Of a stretch of DNA of 24,606 nucleotides, positions 15,252 to 24,599 are shown one piece after another. Below the pieces are notes generated by a model. That model saw nothing but the letters and a program-made list of their open reading frames with translations. It made no database searches and was not told the origin of the DNA. A program made the position numbers and the translations under genes. The stretch's first letter is position 1. Each line of letters begins with the position of its first letter. The stretch covers positions 1 through 24,606 of the forward strand of contig CAYMRB010000103.1 of assembly GCA_964392615.1 (NCBI GenBank), given 5' to 3'. The DNA comes from CAYMRB01 sp964392615. GTDB taxonomy: Bacteria; Planctomycetota; UBA8108.

Positions 15252-15956
15252 GTGCTCGATGCTTCCCGACTTTCCGGGACCTGGACTACCGGTAACCCAT
15301 CGGGCACCCCCTTGGAGGGGACGGTCACGCTGCAGCTGACGCCGCGCGGGATCCTGGTCCACTCGCAGCACCGCTCAGGAAGCGAAGAGCACTCCTTCCT
15401 GCGTTACCACGTGGAGCACGACAACCTCGCGATCCACGAGCTCGGAGGTCGCCTGCTGTATCGGATGGAGTCTCGGCTCCTCGCGGATGGCCGCCTGATT
15501 GTTCGGGACGACGGGCGCGACTGGGAGTACGCCCGCGGCAGCTGCCGGCAGTCGTTCGACGTCAGCTCGGCCTTGATCGATGTCATCGTCTTCGCGATCG
15601 ACCACGGCCTCGCCCGAATGGAGGAGGAGCCGCGCCTGACGCCATTCCTCCTCAGCGAGGCGGCGGGCGAACGGGCCTTTCTGGGCTTCGACGACCCGGA
15701 GCGCAAGAACGCCGTGGCCGAGGCCCGGCGCTGGATCGTCATGGCGAGCGAGCGAATCCAATGTTGCGCGCTCGTCTACGACGGCTACATGACCGTCGGC
15801 AGCAAGCAGCGCGATGCCCTCTTCGCGGAGACGTACGAGCGCGGCCAGGACCGTGGTGCGCTCTTCGTGCAACCGTACGAGCCGAAGCAGTTCCTGCGAC
15901 CGTTCCACCGCGTCGGTTCGGTCGACTACTGCGGCGCCTGCGAGGCGCTGCTCTAG
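15252..15956 (+). CDS. Uncharacterised two-part protein with C-terminal CxxC
   Basis: I do not recognise the family of this 234-residue soluble protein. The GTG start at 15252 has GGAG 8 nt upstream. The longer in-frame reading overlaps the oxidoreductase gene and is rejected. Residues ~1-95 look like a small beta-rich domain (LSGTWTTGNPSG then alternating strands), as in lipocalin-like or stress-response barrels. Residues ~100-234 are alpha/beta with a CC pair and end in YCGACEALL, a CxxC motif six residues from the C-terminus that could be redox-active or metal-binding. It follows the oxidoreductase by 95 nt on the same strand and ends 11 nt from the end of the convergent HEAT/DUF4159-like gene. 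Confidence 0.7.
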   Translation: MLDASRLSGTWTTGNPSGTPLEGTVTLQLTPRGILVHSQHRSGSEEHSFLRYHVEHDNLAIHELGGRLLYRMESRLLADGRLIVRDDGRDWEYARGSCRQSFDVSSALIDVIVFAIDHGLARMEEEPRLTPFLLSEAAGERAFLGFDDPERKNAVAEARRWIVMASERIQCCALVYDGYMTVGSKQRDALFAETYERGQDRGALFVQPYEPKQFLRPFHRVGSVDYCGACEALL

Positions 15957-15967
15957 GAGGCCGCTGC

Positions 15968-17758
<1,791 letters not shown>

Positions 17759-17879
17759 CGGTGAGACTCTCCTCGAGAAGTGGCGCCAGCGGCACCCGAA
17801 GCAGCGAACCCCGCTGTGGAGCTATCTTATGCCCCCTCGGCGCACGGCAAAGGGATTTTCGGGGCCTCGGAAACAGCCG

Positions 17880-18647
17880 TCAATAGGTCGCGCGCCCGCC
17901 CGAGATGTCGTAGCAGGCCCCCGTCGAGAAGCTGCACGCCTCCGACGCGAGAAAGAGCACGAGTTCGGCGACCTCCTCGGGACACCCGACGCGGCCCATA
18001 GGAATCTTCGAGACCATGTACTCGCGCACCTCGTCACTGACCTGCGCGAGGATCTCGGTCTCGATGACCGCCGGCGCGACGGAGTTGACGATGACGCCCG
18101 CGGTCGCGACCTCCTTGGCCCACGCCTTCGTCATGCCGATGACGGCGGCCTTGGTCGTCGAGTACGGCACCAGCCCGGGGTTGCCCTCCTTGCCCGCGAT
18201 CGACGCGATGTTGACGACCCGACCGTAGCCCGCGGCCCGAAAGTGCGGCAGCGCCGCGACGCACGCGAACCACGTCCCCTTGACGTTGACCGCGAAGATG
18301 CGGTCGATCGCCTCCTCCGAGTGCGACTCGAGCGGCCCCGGTTCGCCTGCGATACCGGCGTTGTTGACGAGGACATCGAGCCTGCCGAACTCGGCGACGG
18401 TCCGCTCGACCATCGCTTCGACACGCTCGCGGCAGGTCAAGTCGACCTCGACGAAGAGGGCCCGGCCCGGCACGCCGGACGACGACGCGAGCGTCTCGAG
18501 CTCGCGAACGGTCGACTCGCCGCGAGCGGTGTCGACGTCGGCGACGACGACACCGGCCGCGCCGGCCGCTAGAAAGCGCTCAGCGCAGGCACGGCCGATA
18601 CCGCGGGCGGCGCCAGTGATGAGAGCGACACGTTCTAGGAGCTGCAT
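17880..18647 (-). CDS. Short-chain dehydrogenase/reductase (SDR)
   Basis: This 255-residue classical SDR shows the cofactor motif TGAARGIG (11-18), NNAG (95-98), Asn121, Ser149 and the YxxxK pair Tyr162/Lys166, a complete catalytic set. Asp37 at the end of strand 2 (VVADVD) favours NAD(H). The family includes sugar and 3-oxoacyl-ACP reductases. The C-terminal GGRATY resembles the usual DGG end. The start at 18647 follows GAGGCGG. A much longer in-frame reading runs antisense through the ThiF-like gene and is rejected. The gene diverges from the ThiF-like gene across 228 nt and reads toward the HEAT/DUF4159-like gene 121 nt behind it. Confidence 0.92.
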   Translation of the reverse strand: MQLLERVALITGAARGIGRACAERFLAAGAAGVVVADVDTARGESTVRELETLASSSGVPGRALFVEVDLTCRERVEAMVERTVAEFGRLDVLVNNAGIAGEPGPLESHSEEAIDRIFAVNVKGTWFACVAALPHFRAAGYGRVVNIASIAGKEGNPGLVPYSTTKAAVIGMTKAWAKEVATAGVIVNSVAPAVIETEILAQVSDEVREYMVSKIPMGRVGCPEEVAELVLFLASEACSFSTGACYDISGGRATY

Positions 18648-18875
18648 GGGATCCGCCTCGGTAGCAACCGGCCGGCGAACGCGCCGAGGCGCTCGCCGAT
18701 CGCTGGGGAATGCAGCAGCGACTGATAGCGCCGCCGGTCCGTCGTTGTCAAGGACGGGTCGGCTCCGGGATGCACCGAGGCGTCCCGTGAAAGACGTCAA
18801 ACCTTGTCCCGCGGCGCCGAAGGTCGGTATCGTACCGGGCGTCTTCGTCACCGAGCCACCGACCCCGCGCGCCTG

Positions 18876-19961
18876 ATGCCGACCGCTCCCCCACCCGACG
18901 ACCGCTACCACCGCCAGAGCCTTCTCGCGCCGATCGGCGCCGCGGGCCAGGGAAAGCTGTCGCGCGCTCGCGTGCTCATCGTCGGCTGCGGCGCGCTCGG
19001 CACGTGTTCCGCGGAGTACCTCGCTCGCGCCGGCGTCGGCGCGTTGCGCCTCGTGGATCGCGATCTCGTCGAGTGGTCGAACCTCGCCCGACAGATCGCG
19101 TTCACGGAGACCGACGCTCGCGACGCTCGCCCGAAGGCCGTCGCGCTCGGGGAGCATCTGACGCGCGTGCGGTCCGACCTCGACCTGGACGTGCAGCCGA
19201 CCGAGCTCGACGCCGCCAACGCCCGCGAGCTCGCCGACGGGGTCGACGTCATCGTCGACGGCACCGACAACATCCCGACCCGCTTCCTGATCAACGACCT
19301 CGCCTACGCCGGCGGCATTCCCTGGGTCTACGCCGGCGCGATCGAGACCCGCGGCCACTGCCTGGCCATCCCGGGCGTCGGCGGGCCGTGCCTGCGGTGC
19401 TACCTCGACGAGCCGCCGCCTCCCGGGACGCTCGCGACGTGCGATACTGCCGGCGTGCTCGGACCCGCCGTCGGCGCGATTGCCAGCTGGCAAGCCGCGC
19501 TGACGATCCGCGCGCTGGTCGACGGCGCGGCGGCGCCAGGGCTCGCCGGACGCCTCGTGCAGCTCGACCCGTGGCGCCTCGACTGCCGCGTCGCGACGGT
19601 CGAGCCCGATCCGGAGTGCCCCGTCTGCGTCGGCGGACGATTCGACTGGCTCGACGCTGCGGCCGTGTCTCGGGGGGCGGCGACCGGCTCCGTCGGATCC
19701 GGCAGCGCAGCGAAGCTCTGTGGCCGCCGCGCGGTGCAAGTGCGTCCGGCGGCCCCGGACGGTGGCCGTCCACGCGTCGATCTCGACCGTATCGCCGCGC
19801 GCCTCGAGCCGATCGGGCGCGTCGAAAGCCTCCCCTACTGCGTCCGCCTCCACCGCGACGAGATCACCATGACCCTCTTTCCCGACGGCCGCGCGATATT
19901 CGACGGGTTGACGGACACGGCCCGCGCCCGTAGCCTTTACGCGCGTTTCGTCGGTGAATGA
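18876..19961 (+). CDS. ThiF/MoeB/HesA-type E1-like adenylyltransferase with extra C-terminal domain
   Basis: This 361-residue enzyme should adenylate the C-terminal glycine of a ubiquitin-like sulfur carrier (ThiS or MoaD type). Visible features: nucleotide motif GCGALG (37-42), NLARQ (69-73), Lys87, Asp131 in DGTDN, and zinc ligands C172/C175 (CLRC) and C248/C251 (CPVC). C189 in TCDTAG is the usual thioester or persulfide position. After residue ~265 a further domain of about 95 residues ends in LYARFVGE. It lacks the rhodanese CxxGxR loop. The ATG at 18876 lies seven residues before the RYHRQ motif typical of the family start. No sulfur-carrier gene is in the window. A stand-alone EIIA gene follows by 64 nt. 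Confidence 0.9.
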   Translation: MPTAPPPDDRYHRQSLLAPIGAAGQGKLSRARVLIVGCGALGTCSAEYLARAGVGALRLVDRDLVEWSNLARQIAFTETDARDARPKAVALGEHLTRVRSDLDLDVQPTELDAANARELADGVDVIVDGTDNIPTRFLINDLAYAGGIPWVYAGAIETRGHCLAIPGVGGPCLRCYLDEPPPPGTLATCDTAGVLGPAVGAIASWQAALTIRALVDGAAAPGLAGRLVQLDPWRLDCRVATVEPDPECPVCVGGRFDWLDAAAVSRGAATGSVGSGSAAKLCGRRAVQVRPAAPDGGRPRVDLDRIAARLEPIGRVESLPYCVRLHRDEITMTLFPDGRAIFDGLTDTARARSLYARFVGE

Positions 19962-20025
19962 GCGGCCGCGGCGGCTTGTCGCCACGGGATTCCCGCCACA
20001 GAATCGCCGTCCAAGAAGCTTCACC

Positions 20026-20469
20026 ATGAAATCACTCTCCCGACTCATCTCGCCCGACCGCGTCTGCTGGCTCGACGACTCGACGAAGGATGACTGCCTC
20101 CGTTCCCTCGTCCGCACGATCGCCGGAAGCGGCGGCCTGGACGACGAGGAGGAGATCTTCCAAGCGATCCTCGAGCGCGAGAAGCTGCTGTCGACCGGAT
20201 TCGGGCTCGGCCTCGCGATCCCGCACGCGAAGCTGCGGCTCGTCAAAGACTTCCTCGTCGGCGTCGGGATCCACCGCGAGGGTGTCCCGTTCGACTCCCT
20301 CGACGAGGAGCCCGTCCACATCCTCGTGATGATCCTCGGACCCGACGAGCAGCAGGACGAGTACCTGAAGGTCTTGTCCCGCGTCACGGCGTTCCTGAAG
20401 GACAATCGCGAGCGCCTGCTGAGTCTCGACACCCCTGACACGCTCTACGAGCTCACGCTCGACTACTGA
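20026..20469 (+). CDS. Stand-alone PTS EIIA type-2 domain protein
   Basis: This 147-residue protein is one complete PTS EIIA-2 (fructose/mannitol/PtsN-like) domain. The phospho-acceptor is His67 in GLGLAIPHAK, preceded by the SLVRTIAG helix and followed by VHILVMILGP and the LKVLSRVTAFLKD helix, all in family order. The ATG at 20026 starts the first strand; in-frame upstream codons overlap the ThiF-like gene's stop region. Without EIIB or EIIC nearby, a regulatory (PtsN-like) rather than transport role is likely. It shares the domain type with the diadenylate cyclase at 10479-11858. The region just downstream is broken by a run of Ns. Confidence 0.88.
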   Translation: MKSLSRLISPDRVCWLDDSTKDDCLRSLVRTIAGSGGLDDEEEIFQAILEREKLLSTGFGLGLAIPHAKLRLVKDFLVGVGIHREGVPFDSLDEEPVHILVMILGPDEQQDEYLKVLSRVTAFLKDNRERLLSLDTPDTLYELTLDY

Positions 20470-20478
20470 GACGATGGA

Positions 20479-20488
20479 NNNNNNNNNN
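20479..20488. other. Assembly gap of ten Ns
   Basis: Ten consecutive undetermined bases follow 9 nt after the EIIA stop codon, preceded by ATGGA. A gap of exactly ten is typical of scaffolding fill. True length and the adjacency of the two sides are uncertain. Confidence 0.95.
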
Positions 20489-20772
20489 GTCGACCGACAG
20501 CGGACGGGGCTCCCCCGTCCGTAGGGCCCTGGGCGGCCGGATTTCCCGCGAATCCCGGCGTCCCGGATCATCATCTGACGGTACGGTCGTCGGGCCCCGC
20601 CGCGGGCCCGGCAGCTCGGAGCAGCCCGCTGAACGAGGGCTTCGAGCGCGAGGGCGAAGTGGTCGCCGTCGCGCCGAGCTTCCTCTTTCGACGGCCTGCA
20701 AGGCCGCGACGCACGCGCGGGGCGTGCCGCGGTCGGCCCAAACGGCCCGCAGGGCCGATCCGGAGGGAATCG
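20489..20772. other. Gene-free leader region upstream of moxR with two hairpins
   Basis: I see no gene here. It holds a 9-bp perfect stem at 20501-20521 and a second perfect hairpin, CGGGCCC-6 nt-GGGCCCG, at 20591-20610. The remainder is GC-rich with several GGCCxGCAGGGCC-like patches. It probably contains the promoter of the MoxR module, but I cannot place a -10/-35 pair. Confidence 0.5.
20501..20521. terminator. Perfect 9-bp hairpin with 3-nt loop, possible terminator
   Basis: CGGACGGGG-CTC-CCCCGTCCG is a very stable stem-loop about 32 nt after the EIIA stop (plus unknown gap length). No T-run follows, so it may end transcription only with help from other factors. Confidence 0.4.
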
Positions 20773-21765
20773 ATGGCGGTCGACGTCAAGCAAATCGGTG
20801 CGAAGGTCGAGAAGGAAGCCGAGGTGCTCGAGCGCCTCGTGTCACAGGTGCGACAGCGGATCCTCGGTCAGGAGCACCTCGTCAAGGCGCTCGTGACAGG
20901 GCTTCTGTCCAACGGGCACGTACTCCTGGAGGGCGTCCCCGGTCTGGCCAAGACGCTCGCGGTCAGCACGCTGGCTCAGGCGATCCACGCGGACTTCCAG
21001 CGCGTCCAGTTCACGCCGGACCTGCTTCCGGCGGACCTTCTCGGCACGCTGATCTACAACCCGTCCGAGGGTACGTTCTCGACGCGGAAGGGACCGATCT
21101 TCTCGAATCTCATCCTCGCTGACGAGATCAACCGCGCGCCCGCCAAGGTCCAGAGCGCGCTGCTGGAGGCGATGCAGGAGCGCCAGGTGACGATCGGCGA
21201 CGAGACGTTCCCGCTCCCCGGCCTCTTCCTCGTCCTGGCGACGCAGAACCCGATCGAGCAGGAAGGCACGTATCCGCTGCCCGAGGCGCAGGTCGACCGC
21301 TTCCTGTTCAAGGTCAAGATCACGTACCCGTCGCGCGACGAGGAGCGCCAGATTCTCGACCTGATGGCCTCGGCGAGCCACGCGCCGGAGCCCGTCGACG
21401 CCGTCATCACGCCGGAGGAGATCCTGCGCGTCCGAGGGCTCGTCGACGAGATCTACATGGACGACAAGATCAAGGAGTACATCGTCGACATCGTGCACGC
21501 GACGCGCGAGCCCGGCGAGTACAAGCTCGATCTCGAGAACCTGATCGACTATGGCGCGTCGCCGCGCGCGACGCTGGCGCTGACCTTGGCGAGCCGCGCG
21601 AATGCGTGCCTCGAGGGGCGGCCGTACGTCACGCCGCAGGACGTCAAGTCGGTCGCGATGGACATCCTGCGCCACCGCGTCATTCTGACGTACGAGGCCG
21701 AGGCGGAGGAGCTGTCCTCCGAGGACGTGATCCAGACGATCCTCGACGGCGTCAAGGTACCGTAG
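20773..21765 (+). CDS. MoxR-family AAA+ ATPase
   Basis: This 330-residue MoxR-type ATPase has Walker A GVPGLAKT (54-61), Walker B LILADEINRAP with Asp117/Glu118, the sensor region ATQNPIEQEGTYPLPEAQVDRF, and a C-terminal lid ending in LDGVKVP. MoxR ATPases act as chaperones that insert metals or assemble complexes, working with vWA-type partners. I chose the ATG at 20773 because GGAGGG lies 5 nt upstream. The in-frame extension (38 residues) is Arg/Pro-rich noise. A DUF58 partner follows 19 nt downstream, so the two are surely co-transcribed. Confidence 0.95.
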   Translation: MAVDVKQIGAKVEKEAEVLERLVSQVRQRILGQEHLVKALVTGLLSNGHVLLEGVPGLAKTLAVSTLAQAIHADFQRVQFTPDLLPADLLGTLIYNPSEGTFSTRKGPIFSNLILADEINRAPAKVQSALLEAMQERQVTIGDETFPLPGLFLVLATQNPIEQEGTYPLPEAQVDRFLFKVKITYPSRDEERQILDLMASASHAPEPVDAVITPEEILRVRGLVDEIYMDDKIKEYIVDIVHATREPGEYKLDLENLIDYGASPRATLALTLASRANACLEGRPYVTPQDVKSVAMDILRHRVILTYEAEAEELSSEDVIQTILDGVKVP

Positions 21766-21784
21766 GCCCGGAGCCCGCGAGCCC

Positions 21785-22666
21785 ATGATCCCGCAGGAGA
21801 TCCTCCAGAAAGTCCGCCAGATCGAGATTCGGACGAACCGTCAGGTCGACAGCCTGCTCGGCGGCGAGTACAACTCGGCCTTCAAGGGCCGGGGCATGGA
21901 GTTCGAGGAAGTCCGCGAGTACCAGCCGGGCGACGAGATCCGGACGATCGACTGGAACGTCACCGCGCGCACGGGAACGCCGTTCGTCAAGACGTACCGC
22001 GAGGAGCGCGAGCTGACCGTATTGTGCCTCGTCGACGTCAGCCCGTCGGAGCACTTCGGCAGCGGTCGCCAGCAGAAGAACGAGCTCGCCGCGGAGTTTA
22101 GCGCGCTCATCTCGTTCGCGGCGATCCGCAACGGTGACAAGGTCGGCCTCATCCTCTTCAGCGACGAGGTTGAGCTCTACGTGCCGCCGAAGAAGGGCAA
22201 GAAGCACGTGCTTCGCGTGATTCGCGAGCTCCTCGCACACGAGCCGCGCTCGCGCGGCACGGACGTCGCCGAAGCCCTGCGCTTCCTCGCGCGGGTGCAG
22301 CGACGGCGCGCGACGGCGTTCCTCGTGTCGGACTTCATCTCGGCCGACTTCGAGAAGGACCTCTCCGCGGTGCGCGCGAAGCACGACATCATAGCGGTGC
22401 GCACGTCGGACCGCCGCGAGGTCGAGCTGCCGAGCGCCGGCCTCCTGACGCTCGAAGACGCCGAGACCGGCGAGGTCATCGTCGTCGATTCGCGTAGCGC
22501 GCGCGTGCGTCGCCTGTTCGAGAGCCGCACGCAGGAGGATCGTTCGCGTCAGGACAGCCTGCTGCGCTCACTGAAGGTCGACGAGCTCGAGATCACGACC
22601 GGCAAGTCGTACGTCGACGAGCTCTCGAGGTTCTTCCGGCTCCGCGAGAAGAAGATGTACCGCTGA
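21785..22666 (+). CDS. DUF58 (vWA-like) protein, MoxR partner
   Basis: This 293-residue soluble protein has the DUF58 core GRGMEFEEVREYQPGDEIRTIDWNVTA in standard order (described here by positions ~37-61). It is followed by a vWA-like fold whose MIDAS-type motif DVSPS (Asp84, Ser86, Ser88) is intact, then a Thr in SRGTDVAEAL. DUF58 proteins pair with MoxR ATPases and probably select client proteins through the metal site. GGAG lies 11 nt before the ATG. It has no membrane anchor, unlike many long DUF58 proteins. Its 19-nt distance from moxR and 35-nt distance to the next gene indicate one operon. Confidence 0.93.
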   Translation: MIPQEILQKVRQIEIRTNRQVDSLLGGEYNSAFKGRGMEFEEVREYQPGDEIRTIDWNVTARTGTPFVKTYREERELTVLCLVDVSPSEHFGSGRQQKNELAAEFSALISFAAIRNGDKVGLILFSDEVELYVPPKKGKKHVLRVIRELLAHEPRSRGTDVAEALRFLARVQRRRATAFLVSDFISADFEKDLSAVRAKHDIIAVRTSDRREVELPSAGLLTLEDAETGEVIVVDSRSARVRRLFESRTQEDRSRQDSLLRSLKVDELEITTGKSYVDELSRFFRLREKKMYR

Positions 22667-22701
22667 CCGAAACGGTCGGCTCGAAATCGGTTGCAACTGC
22701 C

Positions 22702-24168
22702 ATGGCTCAACTCGACCTCACCCTGCCGGAAGCCCCGCGCAAGCGGTCTCCCGGCGTCCTGACGCTGCTGATCCTCGTCATCAACCTCGTATGCCTCGCA
22801 CTCGTCTTCGTGCTGGTCGTCCGCGGTCGCAGCGGCGGCGAGGTCGCCGATGATGCGACGACGCTCTCCTCGGCGGAGCGCCTGCGCCTCCTCGGCCGCG
22901 AGCTCGAACGACGCACGCTCTACGACGCGGCCGCCGGCGTCTGGGCCGAGTACCTCGAGGCGGCTGATCTCGACAGCGAGACGGCGGCCGAGACGGTGTA
23001 CCGCCGCGGCGTGTGCCTGCAGAAGGCGGGCCGGGCGTCCGAAGCAGCGCGCTGCTTCACCGCGGTGACGCAGAAAGAAGGCGAAGGGCTCGCGCTGCCG
23101 CGCAAGCAGCGACGCGAGGCCCACCGTCACCTGCTCGAGTGCCTGTCGGCGCTCGGCAAGGAGGAAGCGCGCCAGGAAGCGCTGCGCGCGTTCTCGATCC
23201 CAGACGCCGAGGAGAAGGGCACCGTCATCGCGCGCATCGGCGGCGAGGACGTGACGCTCGAGGATCTCCGCCATGGCGCGATCGAGGCCATGCGCGCGCA
23301 GCATGCCGCGTTCGGAGGCGGCGGCGACCCCGCCGAGACCGAGGCGATGATCGAGTCTCTCGCGAGTCAGCAACTCGGCGACCGCAAGACGCTCGAGCGG
23401 CTCCTGCAGCAAGAGGTCTCGCAGCGCGTGCTGTACCGCGAAGGGCTCGCGCGCGGCTACGCTAGCGGCGCGAAGTGGGAAGACGCCGCCGCGCGCTTCC
23501 GCCGCGCTTGGGTCGGCTCGCGCGTCGTCGACGACCAAGCTCGCGCCGCGGTCGAGGCGATCGGCGACACGGACCTGCGCAACCACTACGACGCGCACCA
23601 CGACACCTACACCGAGGCCGCCTCGACCGAGTTCGCGTACCTGAAGCTCGACGACGAGGCCGCGGCGACGGCCGCGATCGCCACGCTCGCTGCCGGGGGC
23701 GATGCAGCGGCCGAGCTCGCGAAGGGATTCACCGCCGGCGGCCGCGCCGAGGTGACCGGTCCGCTGCCGGATCTCGGCACGTCGGCGGAGGCGTCGGCGC
23801 AGCTCGTGGCGCTCGAGGAGGGTGCGAGCGCGCCACGCCCCGTGCAGATCGGCGAGAGCTGGTACGTGTTGCGCGCCGACCGCAAGCACGCCGAACGTCT
23901 GCGGAGCTTCGAGGAGGTGCAGACGACCGTGCGCGCCGACCTCGTGCGCGAGAAGCGCGAAGAGGCGATGCGGCGCCTGCAGGAGTCGCTGACGCAGAAG
24001 TTCCGGGTCGAAGTCATCGGCGACGCGCTCGACGCCGCGACGGCTCCGAAGGATGAGCCGTCGGATGCAGAGCCATCCGACGCGTCCGCCGCACCATCGA
24101 CGACGGACGGCGATGCGACCGACGGCGCGACCGACGGCGACCGAGCCAAGGAGGACGACGCGTCGTGA
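22702..24168 (+). CDS. Membrane-anchored PpiC/SurA-like peptidyl-prolyl isomerase-type protein
   Basis: This 488-residue protein has one N-terminal transmembrane segment (about 18-40) after a basic RKR stretch, so the bulk should face the periplasm. Residues ~55-170 are TPR-like helices. From ~176 (IARIGGEDVTLEDLR) it resembles the SurA/PrsA N-terminal chaperone region. Residues ~295-415 resemble a parvulin fold (LRNHYDAHHDTY, TGPLPDLG, SWYVLRADRKHAERLRSFEEV). I could not confirm the parvulin catalytic residues, so it may be chaperone-only. The last ~45 residues are an acidic, Ala/Ser/Thr/Asp-rich low-complexity tail. No strong ribosome binding site is visible. The stop overlaps the next gene's start (GTGA). 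Confidence 0.82.
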   Translation: MAQLDLTLPEAPRKRSPGVLTLLILVINLVCLALVFVLVVRGRSGGEVADDATTLSSAERLRLLGRELERRTLYDAAAGVWAEYLEAADLDSETAAETVYRRGVCLQKAGRASEAARCFTAVTQKEGEGLALPRKQRREAHRHLLECLSALGKEEARQEALRAFSIPDAEEKGTVIARIGGEDVTLEDLRHGAIEAMRAQHAAFGGGGDPAETEAMIESLASQQLGDRKTLERLLQQEVSQRVLYREGLARGYASGAKWEDAAARFRRAWVGSRVVDDQARAAVEAIGDTDLRNHYDAHHDTYTEAASTEFAYLKLDDEAAATAAIATLAAGGDAAAELAKGFTAGGRAEVTGPLPDLGTSAEASAQLVALEEGASAPRPVQIGESWYVLRADRKHAERLRSFEEVQTTVRADLVREKREEAMRRLQESLTQKFRVEVIGDALDAATAPKDEPSDAEPSDASAAPSTTDGDATDGATDGDRAKEDDAS

Positions 24169-24599
24169 GGCGGGTTCCCCAAGTCGCCCTGATCGCCACC
24201 GCGCTGGCCGCGATGTTCGTCGCCGGCGGCTGCTCGGACAATCCTCCCGAGCCCGCCGACGCCGCGCCGCAGTTCGCGTACGCGAGGACTTTCGACGACG
24301 GCCCCGTACGCTTCACGCTGCGTCTCGACAAGATCGACGCCTCGCTGTCGGACCGCTTGCTCCTCGAGCAGGAGCTGCGCATTCCCGCTGGCTTCGAGTC
24401 GGAGTTCCCGGAGTATCTGCCGGAGGACTTCGAGGGGTTTGCGGTCGTGAACATACGGTATCCGGACGGGCCGGTGCCGCCCCGAGTCGAGGACTCCGAT
24501 TCCGACTCCGACTCCGACTCCGACGCCGACACCGACGCCGACGCCGACGCCCACGCCGACCGCCACGCCGTCCAGCACGAGCCGCATACCAGGGACTAG
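24165..24599 (+). CDS. Probable small lipoprotein; repetitive C-terminal tail with uncertain frame
   Basis: The GTG start overlaps the previous stop by 4 nt (GTGA), with AAGGAGG 10 nt upstream inside the preceding gene, showing translational coupling. The 144-residue product has a lipoprotein-type signal (hydrophobic 7-20, then AGGC with Cys23; Ala at -3 is less usual than Leu). Residues ~30-108 look like one compact domain of unknown family. From residue ~110 the reading becomes a Ser-Asp/Ala-Asp repeat encoded by a hexanucleotide repeat and ends in a His-rich stretch. The +1 frame over the same repeat reads Thr-Pro repeats and stays open to the window edge. The true tail could therefore differ if an indel lies in the repeat. 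Confidence 0.65.
   Translation: MRRVPQVALIATALAAMFVAGGCSDNPPEPADAAPQFAYARTFDDGPVRFTLRLDKIDASLSDRLLLEQELRIPAGFESEFPEYLPEDFEGFAVVNIRYPDGPVPPRVEDSDSDSDSDSDADTDADADAHADRHAVQHEPHTRD
24492..24562. repeat. Degenerate hexanucleotide repeat (TCCGAC/GCCGAC)n
   Basis: About ten near-exact copies of YCCGAC-type units lie in the 3' part of the last gene. The frame used gives Ser-Asp/Ala-Asp. The next frame gives Thr-Pro. Such repeats are prone to replication slippage and assembly error. Confidence 0.8.

Noticed and set aside
18648..20441. Long N-terminal extension of the SDR gene on the minus strand
   Set aside because: It runs antisense through the ThiF-like and EIIA genes. The SDR fold starts at the ATG at 18647 with a ribosome binding site.
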